Source of the DNA: Trema orientale
Taxonomy: Eukaryota; Streptophyta; Magnoliopsida; Rosales; Cannabaceae
DNA: 64,000 nt
Direction of reading: 5' to 3'
Assembly (NCBI GenBank): GCA_002914845.1
Contig: JXTC01000244.1
Location: 149,884-213,883, forward strand
This document shows positions 36,230-48,316 of this stretch, one piece after another; the first letter of the stretch is position 1; the number at the start of each line of letters is the position of its first letter. The notes beneath the pieces are model-generated. The model ran no database searches, was not told where the DNA came from, and saw only the letters and a list, made by a program, of their open reading frames with translations. A program made the translations under genes and the position numbers.

Positions 36230-39046
36230 GTTTATAAACCGGACCATTAGGTCTATATGGTCTTAAGCCTTTATCTTCATTATACATTCGGAATGTCCTT
36301 TTGATTAATACACATGAATTAGAATACACATATTAGTTAACAATAATTAAAGTACTTATTCAAAATAGACTTACTCTATCAATATCGGACCAATTTCCTC
36401 ACGAACGTCTAAGTCTAAAAGATTTAGAAACTAAACATATTCTTTCGGAGGGTAAATGAGGAGTAGTATCCAATGCTCCCTAATTAATCCATCAATAACA
36501 AATATCATAAATAAGTTATTAAAGATACCAATCACTTAGAAATTTATAGTTATTAGGTAAGTTATTAATCTTACACATGATTCCATGGAGCAACTAATAT
36601 TTGCCTGTGATTTTACATTTCTAACATCTTAGCTGCTAAATTCTCAGCACGACTCTCTCGTGTGCCACCCTCTATAGCGATATTACTTGGATCTATGAAC
36701 ATATATATAAATATATATTCTGATGGCCTAGTTGTACAATAATACAGTGTAATCTCCTACAACAATAAGCATAAATAATATAAGAAGATCAGGTATAGAG
36801 TATTGGATTATGAGCATGCTAATTTAAAGTATTACCTCATGTACAATGTTATAGGTACGGCCCCGATCATCTCTAATTTACAAAATTGCAGAATATCGTC
36901 CTTGAATACGGGTAATTGAAAAACTTCCCCAAAAATGTCACCAGAAAAGGGAACATGAACCAAATGATCTTCCTCCCAACCTTCAATAGTCTTCAGAAGT
37001 AGTCTGACTGAAACCGGGGTCTCATAATATCCTCCTTGCGTCTGTGTAAGAGGTAATTCTTTATTTCTAGGTGATGGATATGCTCTCTCTTGTGTTAGAG
37101 GAGCTTGTGGTTAGGCAGTTAGAGCTTTCTTTGGTTGTTTCTTGATTCTTTCAGCAATAACCTACATTGGGAAAATAGTAAAACTCAGAGTGTTATGAGA
37201 TAATTAGGCGAAGCAACATTCAAATCATGTAAAATCAAATTGAAATGCGAAGGTAGATAGGATCTTACTTGGTCACTGTTAAAAATGACAAGAGATTTTG
37301 GCCAAGCAACATCTGATCCAAGTGCTAAACTAATATTTATTGTATCAAGATCATCCGGATTCGGAATTGGAAGAGGGGCATTGTGTATAAGTGCTATTTA
37401 TATCGATACACGATAGTTATTCTCCCCAATTTCTCTCCTATGAAGAAGTGTTCCATCTACTGAGTCTTGTACATGTCCGATTGCAACAACATTATCAAGA
37501 GATCCCAATGCAAGCTTGTAAGATTGGTTTTATGAAATATATATTGAAAAATGAGTTCTATATAAAAGAGTAAAAATGAATGATGTACATATTAAAATAT
37601 GAGTTTTTTTATATAAAAAAGTATCTTCTTACCTTGTGTTGGCATCCCTGTACAAGTAACTGCATCAACATTAATTTGTTCCCTTTGAATTTCTCCTTCA
37701 AGAACTTCTGTTGTTGAACGTGGAGTTATATTAGAACCACCAACTCTACTTTGTTGTCCCGCACGAAGCTCATCTATTTCTGCTTGAAATTTGTCTCCTT
37801 GTTCCTTTAACATCATTTCCATCTTTTCTTCTTATTTTGCTTGCCACTTTCTTAAATTGAATTGTGCTTTTCTTGATGGAGGAGGAGTATGAAAATATTG
37901 TAACTGAGTGACATATTTGCCCATTCCTCACACACGTCTAGGTTGTTCAGGATTTTCTAAAGCCATAGTTAAAATGTCGTTACTCCCGTCAATCTGAAGC
38001 TTACCCTCTTAGTACTGCTGAGTGTAATGTTACTATAAAATAATTATATAACACAATTTATAGGTAATTGTAATCAAATCATTCTTCAATAAAGGAACGA
38101 TGTAGAAAGAATTAAGTGAAGACTTACTATTTTTTCCACGACCACTTTGACATTTTCAAAATACTCTTCTCTCTTAAAAAGGCGTGCTTGTGATCAAAAA
38201 TCACCTCTATCATAATCAAGTTCACCCTCTTTTTGTATACTTTTTTCCTCCAAGGCAACATAACTCCCACGAGACAAACGTTGTGGGTAAACATTTTGGG
38301 CCCTTCTTTCTTGTTGAATTTTTCTTAGTTGCATCCATTCTTCAGATAGTCTACTCTTCACGAATTCTGTCCAAACTTGACCATTTATCCATTCAATATA
38401 TGCTGAAGGGGGGTGTTTCAATAACTCTGGCTGAGTATCTTTATACCGGTAAATCAATTCTGATGTTATAAAAGTCTTAAAATCTCTCCATATTTTACCA
38501 CAACTAGACATAATCTATTTTTTACTTTCTTTCAGTACTACAAATGTCTCCTGTATTAATGAACAGATATTAATGTTAGAATAAACTAAAGTGAACAAAC
38601 TAAAGTATATGTCAAAGTGATAAAAATATAGACAAGTTTAAGGATCTTACCAAGATTGATTCCCAAATTCTATCCTTAATATCGTCGGGGATATGAGGCC
38701 AACAATCGATATTAATTGGGACTGTTCGACGAACCATAAGACCACAGAAGCTTGACAAATGTCTACCTTCATCTCCGGTTGCTTGTTCCCATTCATTGTA
38801 TGAGATGAGTTCCTTTTCATTATTACTTCTTTTTTTAATCAACCCTTTCATTTGAGTTTTTCCCCTTTTTTTTCTTGCTTTGGCTGTCGACATGTTGTGA
38901 TGGATTGAATTCTTGAGCATCGTCATCTTGATCAATATCCATGTCCATAAGTACCTAAATAATATGAAAGATTCATTGTTAAGCACTATATGTGAATGAA
39001 TGAAATGAAACAGAGTAGAAATGGAAAATAAACAATCAAATAACAA
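36230..39046 (-). pseudogene. CACTA second gene remnant: Transposase_24-like region, coiled coil, Ulp1-like protease
   Basis: Minus-strand pieces in order: a region with ISYNEWEQATGDEGRHLSSFCG (38,612-38,830) and WTEFVKSRLSEEWMQL (38,194-38,511), like the plant transposase family Transposase_24. A coiled-coil piece MEMMLKEQGDKFQAEIDELR follows (37,592-37,822). A block VHVPFSGDIFGEVFQLPVFK lies near 36,900-36,980. A Ulp1-type protease piece REHWILLLIYPPKEYV (about 36,430-36,480) keeps the His before Trp of that family. FRMYNEDKGLRPYRPNGPVY ends it near 36,230-36,290. Stops and frame changes break it. Ulp1-like domains in CACTA second genes are known from other plants. Confidence 0.7.
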
Positions 39047-39080
39047 ACGGTAAGATTAGAATGTAACACATACAATTATT

Positions 39081-42000
39081 TTCTTTTATTTCCTCTATTA
39101 TCAATCCAAACACCTTCACCATCATCTCGTAAATAATTACTTTCACTATCTGTGGCGTCATTTATGGAAGAGTCTATCAATATTCCTTTTGAAAAAATTT
39201 CGTGAGAGACAAGTACTTCATTATCATTTTCATCCACTATTTTTGTATGATATTCCTTTGCTTTATTTGCAAGAACAATTGACCATTGAGCATCAAGTGG
39301 GTCTGTGATGTAAAATACCTATTTGGCTTGTGTTGCCATTATAAATGGATCGTTCTTATATCCAATTCGGTTTAAATCTACTAATGTAAACCTAAGCTCA
39401 TACACCATAACCCCATTGTTACTCTCCACCCATTCACACATAAGCACGGGTAATCGAAAAGTCACATAATCAATTTTTCAAATCTCTTTGATAATCACAT
39501 AATATATCATATCACTCTCGATCGGATTTTTATCTTTAGCGCTTGCAAAATGCATGGTCTTGGCCACTATACTCACACCACTATTCTGAGTAGTTCGCGT
39601 TTTATCGCGGTCTCTAGTGCTAAATTGAATACTACTAATTACATAGGAAGAGTACTTAATTACATCCAATAAAGGTCCACATGATATCCATTTTAATGTA
39701 TCGGATACATTGTGTGTTGCCTTATCTATTTCAACTACCATCTGTTATACCAAAAAGTAGAATAATCAATCAAAGTTGTAAACATTTATCTAAGAACATA
39801 ATGAATCAAATGAGTCAAAAGTAGAATCATCAACTACCCGTCGCTTAAACCATGTAATAAAAGTGCGATGGTGCTCATCATGGATCCATTTCTCTCTTTT
39901 TGATTTAGTTGGATAATTTGTATTTATCTAATTTACATGATTCCTTTGTAAAAAAATCCAATTATTAGTACCATTAAGAATAACGAAATTCAAATCCAAA
40001 ATACAATTTACAATATAACTTACTCGATAAAAGGTTGCACATTTGCTACATTTTGTAAAATATTACGATGTGTTTGGTCTACTTGTTGGCGATTGACAGT
40101 ACACATAACACCACCACTTATGTCTCTATTAGCATTCATATTTTCACCAATACAAGGAATTCCAATTGCTGCTACTTCTGATAAGTATTCTGCACAGAAC
40201 TCGATAGCTTCTTCAGCAATATAACATTCCACAATATATGCTTCCGAACGACTTCGATTTCTAATGTAACTTTTAAAGATTTTCATCTTTCTCTCAAAGG
40301 GATACATCCATAGAAAAATAATAGGGCCACATAATTTTACTTCTCTCACCAAATGGACAATAAGATGTATCATTATGTCAAAAAATAGTGGAGGAAAAAA
40401 TTATTCTAGCATACACAAGGTAACGACAACATCTCGTTGTAATTTGTCCAACTTGGATACATTAACCACATTGGAACATATAGAATTAAAGAATAAGCAT
40501 AATCTGGTAATCTCATTCCAAACAATTTTGGGTAGTATTGATCGAATTGCAATAGGCAACAAATTTTGCATTAGTGTATGACAATCATGAGATTTAAGTC
40601 TAATAAGTTTTAGATTATCCATATCCACTAATAATCTTACATTAGACGAGTAGCCGTCAGAGAGCTTCATCTCAAACAAAGACTGACATAATTGTCGTTT
40701 TTCTTCTTTCTTCACTGTATAACAAGCTGGTGGTAAATATGTTTGTTTAACACCAATCTTTGGAGCTAATTCTGTGTGAATACCTATGTCAACAAGGTCC
40801 ATACGGGCGCCAATCCCGTCTCATATAAACAATTTTCCTAGCGTGTCTTAAATAATGACAATTTGTATTCTCGTCACAAACAGGGCAAGCTTTATATCCT
40901 TTGACTGAAAATCCTAATATATTTCCATATGCAGGGAAATCATTGATTGTCCACAGCAATGCAGCCTTAAGATTAAAATCTACTTCGTTATAGGCATCAT
41001 ATGCTTTAACATCATCATTCCATAAAGTGTTCAAATCATCAACCAATGGGGCTAAGTATACGTCAATGTCATTACCAGGTTGTCTAGGTCCTAATATTAA
41101 CATTGTAAGAAGTGTAAACTTTCTCTTCATACACAACCAAGGAGGAAGATTATATATGACAAGCATTACAGGCCAACAACTATACTTACCACTAAGAGAG
41201 GTGAATGGATTAATTCCATCTACGCAGAGGCCAAGACGAAGATTTTTTAGATCATTTCCAAAAGCAGACCATTTGTAATCTATTGTTTTCCAAGCCGGTG
41301 AATCAGCCAGATGTCGGAGTTTACCATCTTCTATCCTTTCATTCGCGTACCAAGTTAAATCTTTGGCATGCTCATGATTTCAGAATAGATAGATAAACCA
41401 AGGAATAGGAGGAATATACCATAATACTTTTGCAGAGATTCCATCCCTAACCTCTTCAGAATTTTTTTTATGTTGCCATTGTGACTCTCCAAATACTGGA
41501 CAAGAAATTGCATCTTTCAACTTCTTATGATATAATATACATTCATTTGGGCAAGCATGAATTTTCTGATATTGCATACCCAATGAACATAAAGTTTTCT
41601 TGGCCTCATAAAATGACTTTGGCATCTTATTGTCATTTGGCAACACCTCCATTAGTAAAGATAGCAAATCTGAAAAACTTTTATCGTTCCATCCGTGCCT
41701 TGCTTTCAAATGATACAATCTAAGTAGAACAGATAGCTTTGTGAATCTTGTACAACCCGGATAAATCAGTTTTTCAGTATCATTAAGTAGTTCCTTAAAC
41801 TTTATAGGATCTAAGTTTGCTTCATATTGTGCATCATCAATCATTTCAAAAAGATCTTCCTCAAAATCTAAGTCATCTTCCTCTCTAACACTTTTTCTCC
41901 CAAAAAATGAGCTATTTTGTACGTCTTCACCGTGCCAAATCCATTGCTTATAACTTTTATCAAATCCATTTAAAAAAAAAAAAGGTTGTTTTAACTTCTT

Positions 42001-42168
42001 AACATTCAACTTGTTCAAATTTCTATATTTACAACAAGGGCACATAATGGCATTATGATTTTTGGCATTCTCCACAACAAAGTCCAGAAAGTTCTCAACC
42101 CCATTTCTATAGTCAATTGATAATCTATCTGCCGAAATCCATTTTCTATCCATTCTAATCAAATACAA
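39081..42168 (-). pseudogene. CACTA transposase (TNP2-type) remnant
   Basis: Domains in order along the minus strand: a Transpos_assoc-like N-terminus (MDRKWISADRLSIDYRNGVE, then a CPCCKY cysteine cluster and HGED; 41,940-42,155); the TNP2 transposase core (for example LLRLYHLKARHGWNDKSFSD, CLGPRQPGND region and KACPVCDENTN; 40,800-41,900); a DUF4218-like part (IHLIVHLVREVKLCGPIIFL, WMYPFERKM; 40,020-40,800); and a DUF4216-like part (KNDPFIMATQAK then a stop before VFYITDPLDAQW; 39,080-39,740). At least four frame breaks or stops make it nonfunctional. A likely 5' noncoding exon with donor GAAG|GTAAGT ends at 43332. Confidence 0.85.
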
Positions 42169-43439
42169 AAAAATAATGTATATTACAAATCCTAATAATA
42201 CTAAAAAGTTAAAAAAAATTGGGTAGAGTTTCCTCTATTTATATAAACTATACAAAATTTTGATAACACAATGAACATTAATAACAACATCAACATCAAT
42301 AAAGTACATCACACACAATTCAATCATCCTTATATCACCACAGCACACAATTTCTTAGAACCTATTCTCCTCTACATCAGATTCTCTAAAGTTTCACATA
42401 AATATATATATACATATTGTTTTTGGTTTAAGAAAATTGTGTTTCAAAACGTACCTCAAGTGATTACAAGATTCTTAGTTCAACTATTTATCATCAACAA
42501 TCTTCAACATATAACTGAAAAATTTTATAAAACAATAAAGCAACCATCTATCATCTAAAATTAATTTTGAGAATTATTACAAGTTATATACAAACAAAAT
42601 ATATATATAAATACCCATAAAAATAAAATTTCATAACAATTACCTCCCAAAGTTTCAAAAACTTGTACGTATCTCCAAACTAGTAGCAATAATCAACACA
42701 ATTCTCAACTACAACATTCAAACAATAACATTTATTAATTGACAAAGCCACTTTACTTAAAATCCGAAATTTAATCTCTTAAAAAAAATTCGAAATATAA
42801 AAAAGGAAAAAAAAACAAAAAATAAAAAACAAAACTAGTTAATTATAGTTAAAGAACTACCTATTTCAACAAAATCTTTACCTAAATAACTTAACATCCG
42901 GAATATATTCCCTTAAAAAGGCCGAAATAAAAATAAAAAAAAATCATGAAACTAGTTTGTTGTAATTAGATTACTACCAAATTCGGTAAAATTATCACCT
43001 AATATACTTAAAATTCGGAAAATAAAAGCTAAAATAAATTTCGGAACTAAAAAAATGAAGGAAAAAAAATCGTAACTAAAAACATGAAAAAAAAAATTAA
43101 AACTAGTTACTTAAAGTGAATTTACTATCAATTTCGGCAAATTCAAGAGGCAAAATCCCAATATATAGCAAAATTTTTTTCAAAATAGAGAAATAAGTAC
43201 TCTACATTGGCCAAAATCATAAACTTAACATAAAACTACAATTTTTTTGGATAAATTTTGCCTAAACACAAATCCCAAACCAAGAAAATAACATTTCTAT
43301 GAAAACATTGAGTTAAAAGGGCTCAACTTACCTTCAAATGCCGGAAACCATGGTGGAAAAGCTCAAGTGGCAGCTGGAGATGACGGCGGCTTCGCTCGAG
43401 CAAAGGAGAAAGAGAGGATATTGAACGAGTTAACCTAAA

Positions 43440-43750
43440 AAATCTGGCCTACAACATCGCGTATGGCACGACATCGTTTCTTTCTTTCACATCACGTGCT
43501 ACGCAACGTGGTATCTCTATAACGTCGCGTTCAACGTGAGGTGGTAGAGGCTGGGCTCCATCACTTTTGAAGCGACATGGAAGCCCAAAAAAATTGGCCC
43601 AACCCCGTCGCTCCTCAAGCGACGTGATACCCTTTTGGGCTTTCTCCGTCGCGGCCCGTGTGACGTTGTATCTCTAATTTTTTCCACGTCGTGCCCAGTC
43701 CAAAGGCGACGTGGATTTAACTGACGTGCTAGCCCGTTCTTGTAGTAGTG
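43440..43750. repeat. CACTA subterminal region, right end
   Basis: Many short AACGTCGC / GCGACGTG words in both orientations precede the terminus, which reads CACTACTACAAGAACGGG on the minus strand. GC content is well above the surroundings. Confidence 0.75.
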
Positions 43751-43837
43751 TATTGTATTCGTTTCTTATTATATAATTGCTATAATATAAACAAGTAAAA
43801 ACTATTTTAACAATATTAGTTTAAAAACTAATAATTG

Positions 43838-44110
43838 GTCGCTCTGTGTATTGTTTCATTGACATTCACTGAGCGACCTTTATAGTGACTGAGCGACCTT
43901 GAGCGACATTTAAGGTCGCTCTGTGTAATTATAACACAATTATGGTCGCTCAGTATATTGTCTCATTGACAATCAGTATAGCGACGACCTTAAAGGTCGC
44001 TCAATATAATTACAACGACAATTATGGTCGCTCAATCTATTGTTAATGACGTAATCTATTATCACATTGATGTTCAATGATCTTCAAAAACCTTATGGTC
44101 GCTCTTCAAA
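43838..44110. repeat. Cluster of GGTCGCT motifs beyond the CACTA end
   Basis: GGTCGCT or its complement AGCGACC occurs about ten times in 270 bp, often as AAGGTCGCTCA with spacer TATAATTA, in both orientations. This is like CACTA subterminal repeats but uses a different motif from the adjacent element. No CACTA terminus was found for it. Confidence 0.7.
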
Positions 44111-44557
44111 ACGAAGTGACAAAGAAGGTCATTCTTTAGAAATAGAGCAAGCATGAAAATTGGTCTTTTTACGAAGAACAATCCTTGTGTTTAAATTCAT
44201 ATCAAATTCTATACTTGAATAAGTTATTATTCTTTGAGTATTAAATAAGTTATGCAAACTGAAATTCAAATAATTTGCACTTTAAAAGCAAAAAATTTGA
44301 AATTTCTTACAAATTGTTGGGATTCATTGGATGGATGCGGCAATGGAAGCTCATGTGACAATGAGAGTGAAAGCTCTTCACTATCTTCTATTTTCTCTAT
44401 GCTCCAAAGAATGCTTGGTTGCAGTTTATAGGCGTTTAAAAAGAGAATATGGAGAAAATATTACAACAGAACTGTACTTGCAGATAAAAGAAAGTGAAGA
44501 AAAGTGTTGAAAGATAAGAGTGGAGGTGTTGAGACAGCATAGGTGTAGCTGGGAAGT

Positions 44558-44889
44558 ACCACCGAACATGTGGTCTAGTGGCAGCGCTGTTATCATGGGT
44601 GATGGAGGTCGCAGGTTCGAACTGGGTGACTCCTTCGGGAGTCTTAAATGTGAGAGTTTACCTGCCAGCCCATGTCCCGGCCTCTGCCCCAGGGTGCCGT
44701 TCTCGCTAGTTGTTCGGTGGGGTTCAGGTGACTCACTCCACGGCCCGGTGGAGGCGACCTCGATGAAAAAAAATGGTCTTGAGGAACATTCCTGAACGGG
44801 GTTGGAGCTCCTATGGTCACGCCCAGGGAGGGTTGCCACGCTGGTCTCCCCCTCCTCCCCTTTTTTTAACCTAAAAAAAAAAAAAAAAA
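44558..44889 (+). mobile_element. tRNA-derived SINE (332 bp)
   Basis: A tRNA-like head has an A-box TGGTCTAGTGG (about 44,571-44,581) and a B-box GGTTCGAACT (about 44,613-44,622). The body is GC-rich and noncoding and ends in a T run, then an A tail of about 18 (44,872-44,889). A perfect 17-bp duplication AGGTGTAGCTGGGAAGT flanks it (44541-44557 and 44890-44906). The exact duplication suggests a recent insertion. Open frames across it are shadows. Confidence 0.92.
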
Positions 44890-44906
44890 AGGTGTAGCTG
44901 GGAAGT

Positions 44907-45509
44907 CGGAGAATATATTTTTTTTTTCCTTTTCTCTTTTGTGATATTACTGCTTTTGTTTTTGTTGTTTTTTTTTAAGATCTTGTTACTGTTTCTTTTT
45001 TTTTTTTTTTTAAATCGTATAGTTTATATTGTTAGTGATCTTTAGTAGTTAATTATATATTAATTAGTGCTAATTAGATTTATTGAAATAAAAAAATTAA
45101 AAATAAATAAGAAAGTCAATTTGCTAAATTCGGTTTGTGAGGTTGCTATTTTGCCAAAGCACTCATGTCTGACTAATAAATTGAAATGACATTATATCCA
45201 AAAAAAAAAAAATCATATAAAAAAAAATACGATTTTACCATAATCTTTCCAGCCCAAGTATAAGTGATTCTATAATCAATATATTTGGTTCATGACAAAC
45301 AGAACCCAGACGGTCAAAAACTCCCAAAACAGCAAAAGCACTTAAAGCAAAATTTAATTTTCTATAGTCACTCTCCAAAATCCTTTTCTCTATACATATA
45401 TTCTCAAATATAAACTAATAAACATATACAAGCTAGAAAAGTATCTAATCTAATTGGTGAAACAAAATCTGAAAAAGAAAAACCAAACCCAAAAATTATA
45501 CAATCAAGA
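44907..45509. other. Region below the short serine-rich gene; no other gene seen
   Basis: AT-rich. The upper part (above about 45,350) is probably the 3' UTR of the minus-strand gene. Confidence 0.5.
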
Positions 45510-45833
45510 TCAAGAAACTGCAACCCCATCTGTGTTATTATTATTCATCAAGCAAAACCTGCTGGGCCTGGGCTTAAAGTTTCTCCTCCTATGAAGATCA
45601 TGGCTACTGGGCTTGATGATCTGTAGAAGGAAGGCCTTGATCGAGTTGGCTTTGGCCACCATAGCCGCTTCCCATGGTCCCGACGTGACCCGAACCGTGG
45701 TGGCGCTTCTGGGCTTGTGGGGGTTTCGGTGGAGGCTGCACCTGAACGAGCCTGGATGAGTTGTAGGGGAACAGAGACACGTGCGGCCAACGACATGTCG
45801 TTTTTGGCTTGACGCTGTGTTTTTTGTGGCCAT
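45510..45833 (-). CDS. Short serine-rich-family protein (107 aa)
   Basis: The frame from ATG at 45833 to the stop at 45510 encodes 107 residues. An upstream in-frame extension begins with TTG and is not used. Residues 17-35 are RTCLCSPTTHPGSFRCSLH, identical to residues 121-139 of the protein at 15,995-16,678. Residues about 72-92 (IKPSSHDLHRRRNFKPRPSR) match its basic C-terminal block. The long Ser-rich N-terminus is absent, so it is about half the length of its paralogue. A TATA box lies about 125 bp upstream. The family is plant-specific and its molecular role is not established. Confidence 0.88.
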   Translation of the reverse strand: MATKNTASSQKRHVVGRTCLCSPTTHPGSFRCSLHRNPHKPRSATTVRVTSGPWEAAMVAKANSIKAFLLQIIKPSSHDLHRRRNFKPRPSRFCLMNNNNTDGVAVS

Positions 45834-45957
45834 GAAATGGAATGGGATAGAGTAGTTCAATATCTGAAAAGTATCGGGAATGGATTTTTTCGGTGTTCCA
45901 AACTTGTGGGAATGTGGGTTGGTTTAGAACTCTAGCTGTTAAGGACTTCTGGGGTTT

Positions 45958-45969
45958 AATATATATAGA
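45958..45969 (-). promoter_or_regulatory. TATA box of the short serine-rich gene
   Basis: CTATATATATTA on the minus strand about 125 bp upstream of the ATG at 45833, a spacing close to that of the paralogue at 16,678. Confidence 0.55.
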
Positions 45970-46300
45970 GCTTCATTTGGGTTGTAATTTTACCTAAACA
46001 CCCTTTTGTTTTGGAAGGTTCTGAGATGGTGAGCTGAGATCAAATGGAAAGCGAGTAATATGATGAAATTGTTGGGTTATTTCCAAATTGAGAGATGGAG
46101 AAGTGAGAATTGTCAAATTGCCCCTTGTTTATTTTACTTCTTGTGATTTGGTGGTCTATAATCATTTATCAACTTTAAATGGCAGGATTGTCTTTACGTG
46201 AATAATTACTTCAAAAAAAGGAAAAAAAAAACTTGCGGAGGAAGATTTGAACTGGGGAAACTAAACCTTTTGTGGAAAGTAATTTTATAAGAAATGACAT

Positions 46301-46356
46301 TTTTAAAATTATTATCACATTTTTAAAATTATTATCACATTTTTAAAATTATTATC
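46301..46356. repeat. Near-exact 20-bp tandem repeat, 2.8 copies
   Basis: TTTTAAAATTATTATCACAT is repeated head to tail at 46301 and 46321, with a third partial copy from 46341. Confidence 0.95.
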
Positions 46357-47655
46357 TACACAATAGATAGGGTTAGATATTTAAAATAATCTAACAATCG
46401 TGTCAAACTTAGTTAAATTATAACTTAAAATGTCCGTTTCATGAATTTTTTCTAATTAATCATTTACTAAAAATCATTTCATAAAAATAAATGGACAAAT
46501 TTGCAAACCAGCTCTGTAAAATATTCACTCACAAAGTTCGTCTAATGGTAATTACGCTTTGTAAATTATATGTAATACTAGTAGCAACTTTGACTTGGGG
46601 TACGTACAAGTTTAATTGCCACCTCTTTATAAAAATAAATAAATAAAAATGGACTATGTGAGTATACTTAGAGAACATCAATTAGTTGTACATATGGAGG
46701 ACAGCTTGCTAATTATATGGTTTATACATATGTATGATAATAAGAGGACAGACTTGTAGTTAGTTTTGTGGTCCAATATAATTCATATAGGTAACTATAA
46801 TGAGAGGTTGTGGGTTAATTTCTTGGAGCCTTTAATTTGTCCTAATGCAAGAAAGTAATCCCTAAACCAACTGTTATTTTCAAAAGGAATTATAGGATAA
46901 AAGAAATTATAAGATAAGATAAAGTATGAAAATGCTTTCATAGAAATCTTCATAAAGAATGTTACGTGTTCCAATTAATTTTAGACCTAGGTAAATAAAT
47001 ATGGAGTGTCGTGGGTTTTAAGTATTCTTATAGACATTTATAATTACTTTTCTATGTCACCTAGAGTCACCATTCTCTCTCCAAAATCTTCTCAAAATGA
47101 AAGAGAAAATTCTTAACAAAATAGAAAGAAAAAAAAATGGCAGGAGACACAACTATTAATGATGGGACATCCAAACCATACAATCTTGATGGTTTTGGAT
47201 ATGTAGGAATGATGAATAATAATTATCTCTACCTAAAGAAGAAAAGAAAAAAATATTTTAGTAAGTAATCCTACAAAAGTGTGATTCAAGTTTTTTTTTT
47301 TTTAAATTTAGTAGGGTTTAGTATTTTTTTCTTTTAAGAATATAAGTTAAAATAATTAGGTTTGCTTAGATTCACTTCCAATTTTTTGTTTAAATAAGTT
47401 GAAAATAAGAATAAAAATTTTGTTTTGGCCTTTAATTTTAAAAATAAAAAAAACATGCTTACCAAATTTTATTTCACTATTTATTTTTAAAAACAAAATA
47501 GTGAAAATATTGAGAGAATAAGTCATATCGAATTGTATTTGTATATGTATATACGTATATTTGTACATATGTACACATTTATGTACAAATATTATGTATA
47601 TATTTGTTTTTAAAATTTGTTTACTAAAATAAAGATATTAAAAATTTCTTATTAC

Positions 47656-47709
47656 CTCTTTTTTCTTTTTTGAAAATTTGTAGCTCTTTTTTCTTTTTTG
47701 AAAATTTGG
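47656..47709. repeat. 28-bp tandem duplication
   Basis: CTCTTTTTTCTTTTTTGAAA, then ATTTG, occurs at 47656 and 47684. Confidence 0.85.
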
Positions 47710-48316
47710 TAATAATTTTTTAGAATAATAAACAAAACTAAAGTTGTCAAGTAAACTTTTTTTTAAAAAGTTTCAATTTTCTATTAAAAAAACACAAAAC
47801 GAGAGTGAATCCAATTAAATCATTAATGTATTAATTCTTATATATATATATATGGAAGACTTCTCAATGGTTACAATTTTTTTGTAACCATGGATGTGTA
47901 CTTAAAAAAGTAGTGATACATATATACTAAAAATAAGTTTTTTTTTAAAATAAAAAAATGGTGTGTACGAAACAGATCTGCATCTGAATTTTCCTAATTA
48001 CAAACTTGGTTAGATTAAAATTGGTGAGGTGCTTATTTAAATTGTTTAATCAAAAGTAGTTCAAACAAGTGGGCCAAAATTCAGGCAGGTCCAGCTCCAA
48101 AGTCGGTTGGGTTAGGAGAAATGAAGGGTTACCCCTCACCAATTTAGGCCCCGAAGTAAACAGCAGACATTTTATCCCCTTATCTCCTATACATCACAAA
48201 AATTTTGACACGTAGCCAAAGTCGGCAAGACCAATAATTAAAAAAGGAATAAAAATAATACATCGGAATTTTCTCCTTTTGGGGACAAAGACATCTTACC
48301 AAAATCTTATGTTACA

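Larger units (their letters stand above)
35844..43750 (-). mobile_element. Decayed CACTA (En/Spm-like) transposon region, about 7.9 kb
   Basis: The left terminus CACTATCAAAAAA and the reverse complement of the right terminus, CACTACTACAAGAACGGG, are CACTA-type ends. Between them, all on the minus strand, lie a transposase relic (39,081-42,168) and a second gene relic (36,230-39,046), the standard order for plant CACTA elements. The subterminal motifs differ: AACGGCGGTT hairpins on the left, ACGTCGC/GCGACGT on the right. The 3-bp flanks (TCT and TAT) do not match. The two ends may therefore belong to different elements. Confidence 0.8.
45970..48316. other. Intergenic with small tandem repeats; no gene seen
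   Basis: AT-rich. Apart from repeats at 46,301-46,356 and 47,656-47,709, nothing is recognised. Confidence 0.55.

Noticed and set aside
44426..44839. Frames of 91 and 137 codons
   Set aside because: They lie over the SINE and read its GC-rich noncoding body.
45834..45860. Nine-residue N-terminal extension of the short serine-rich protein
   Set aside because: The extension begins with TTG. The first ATG in frame is at 45833.
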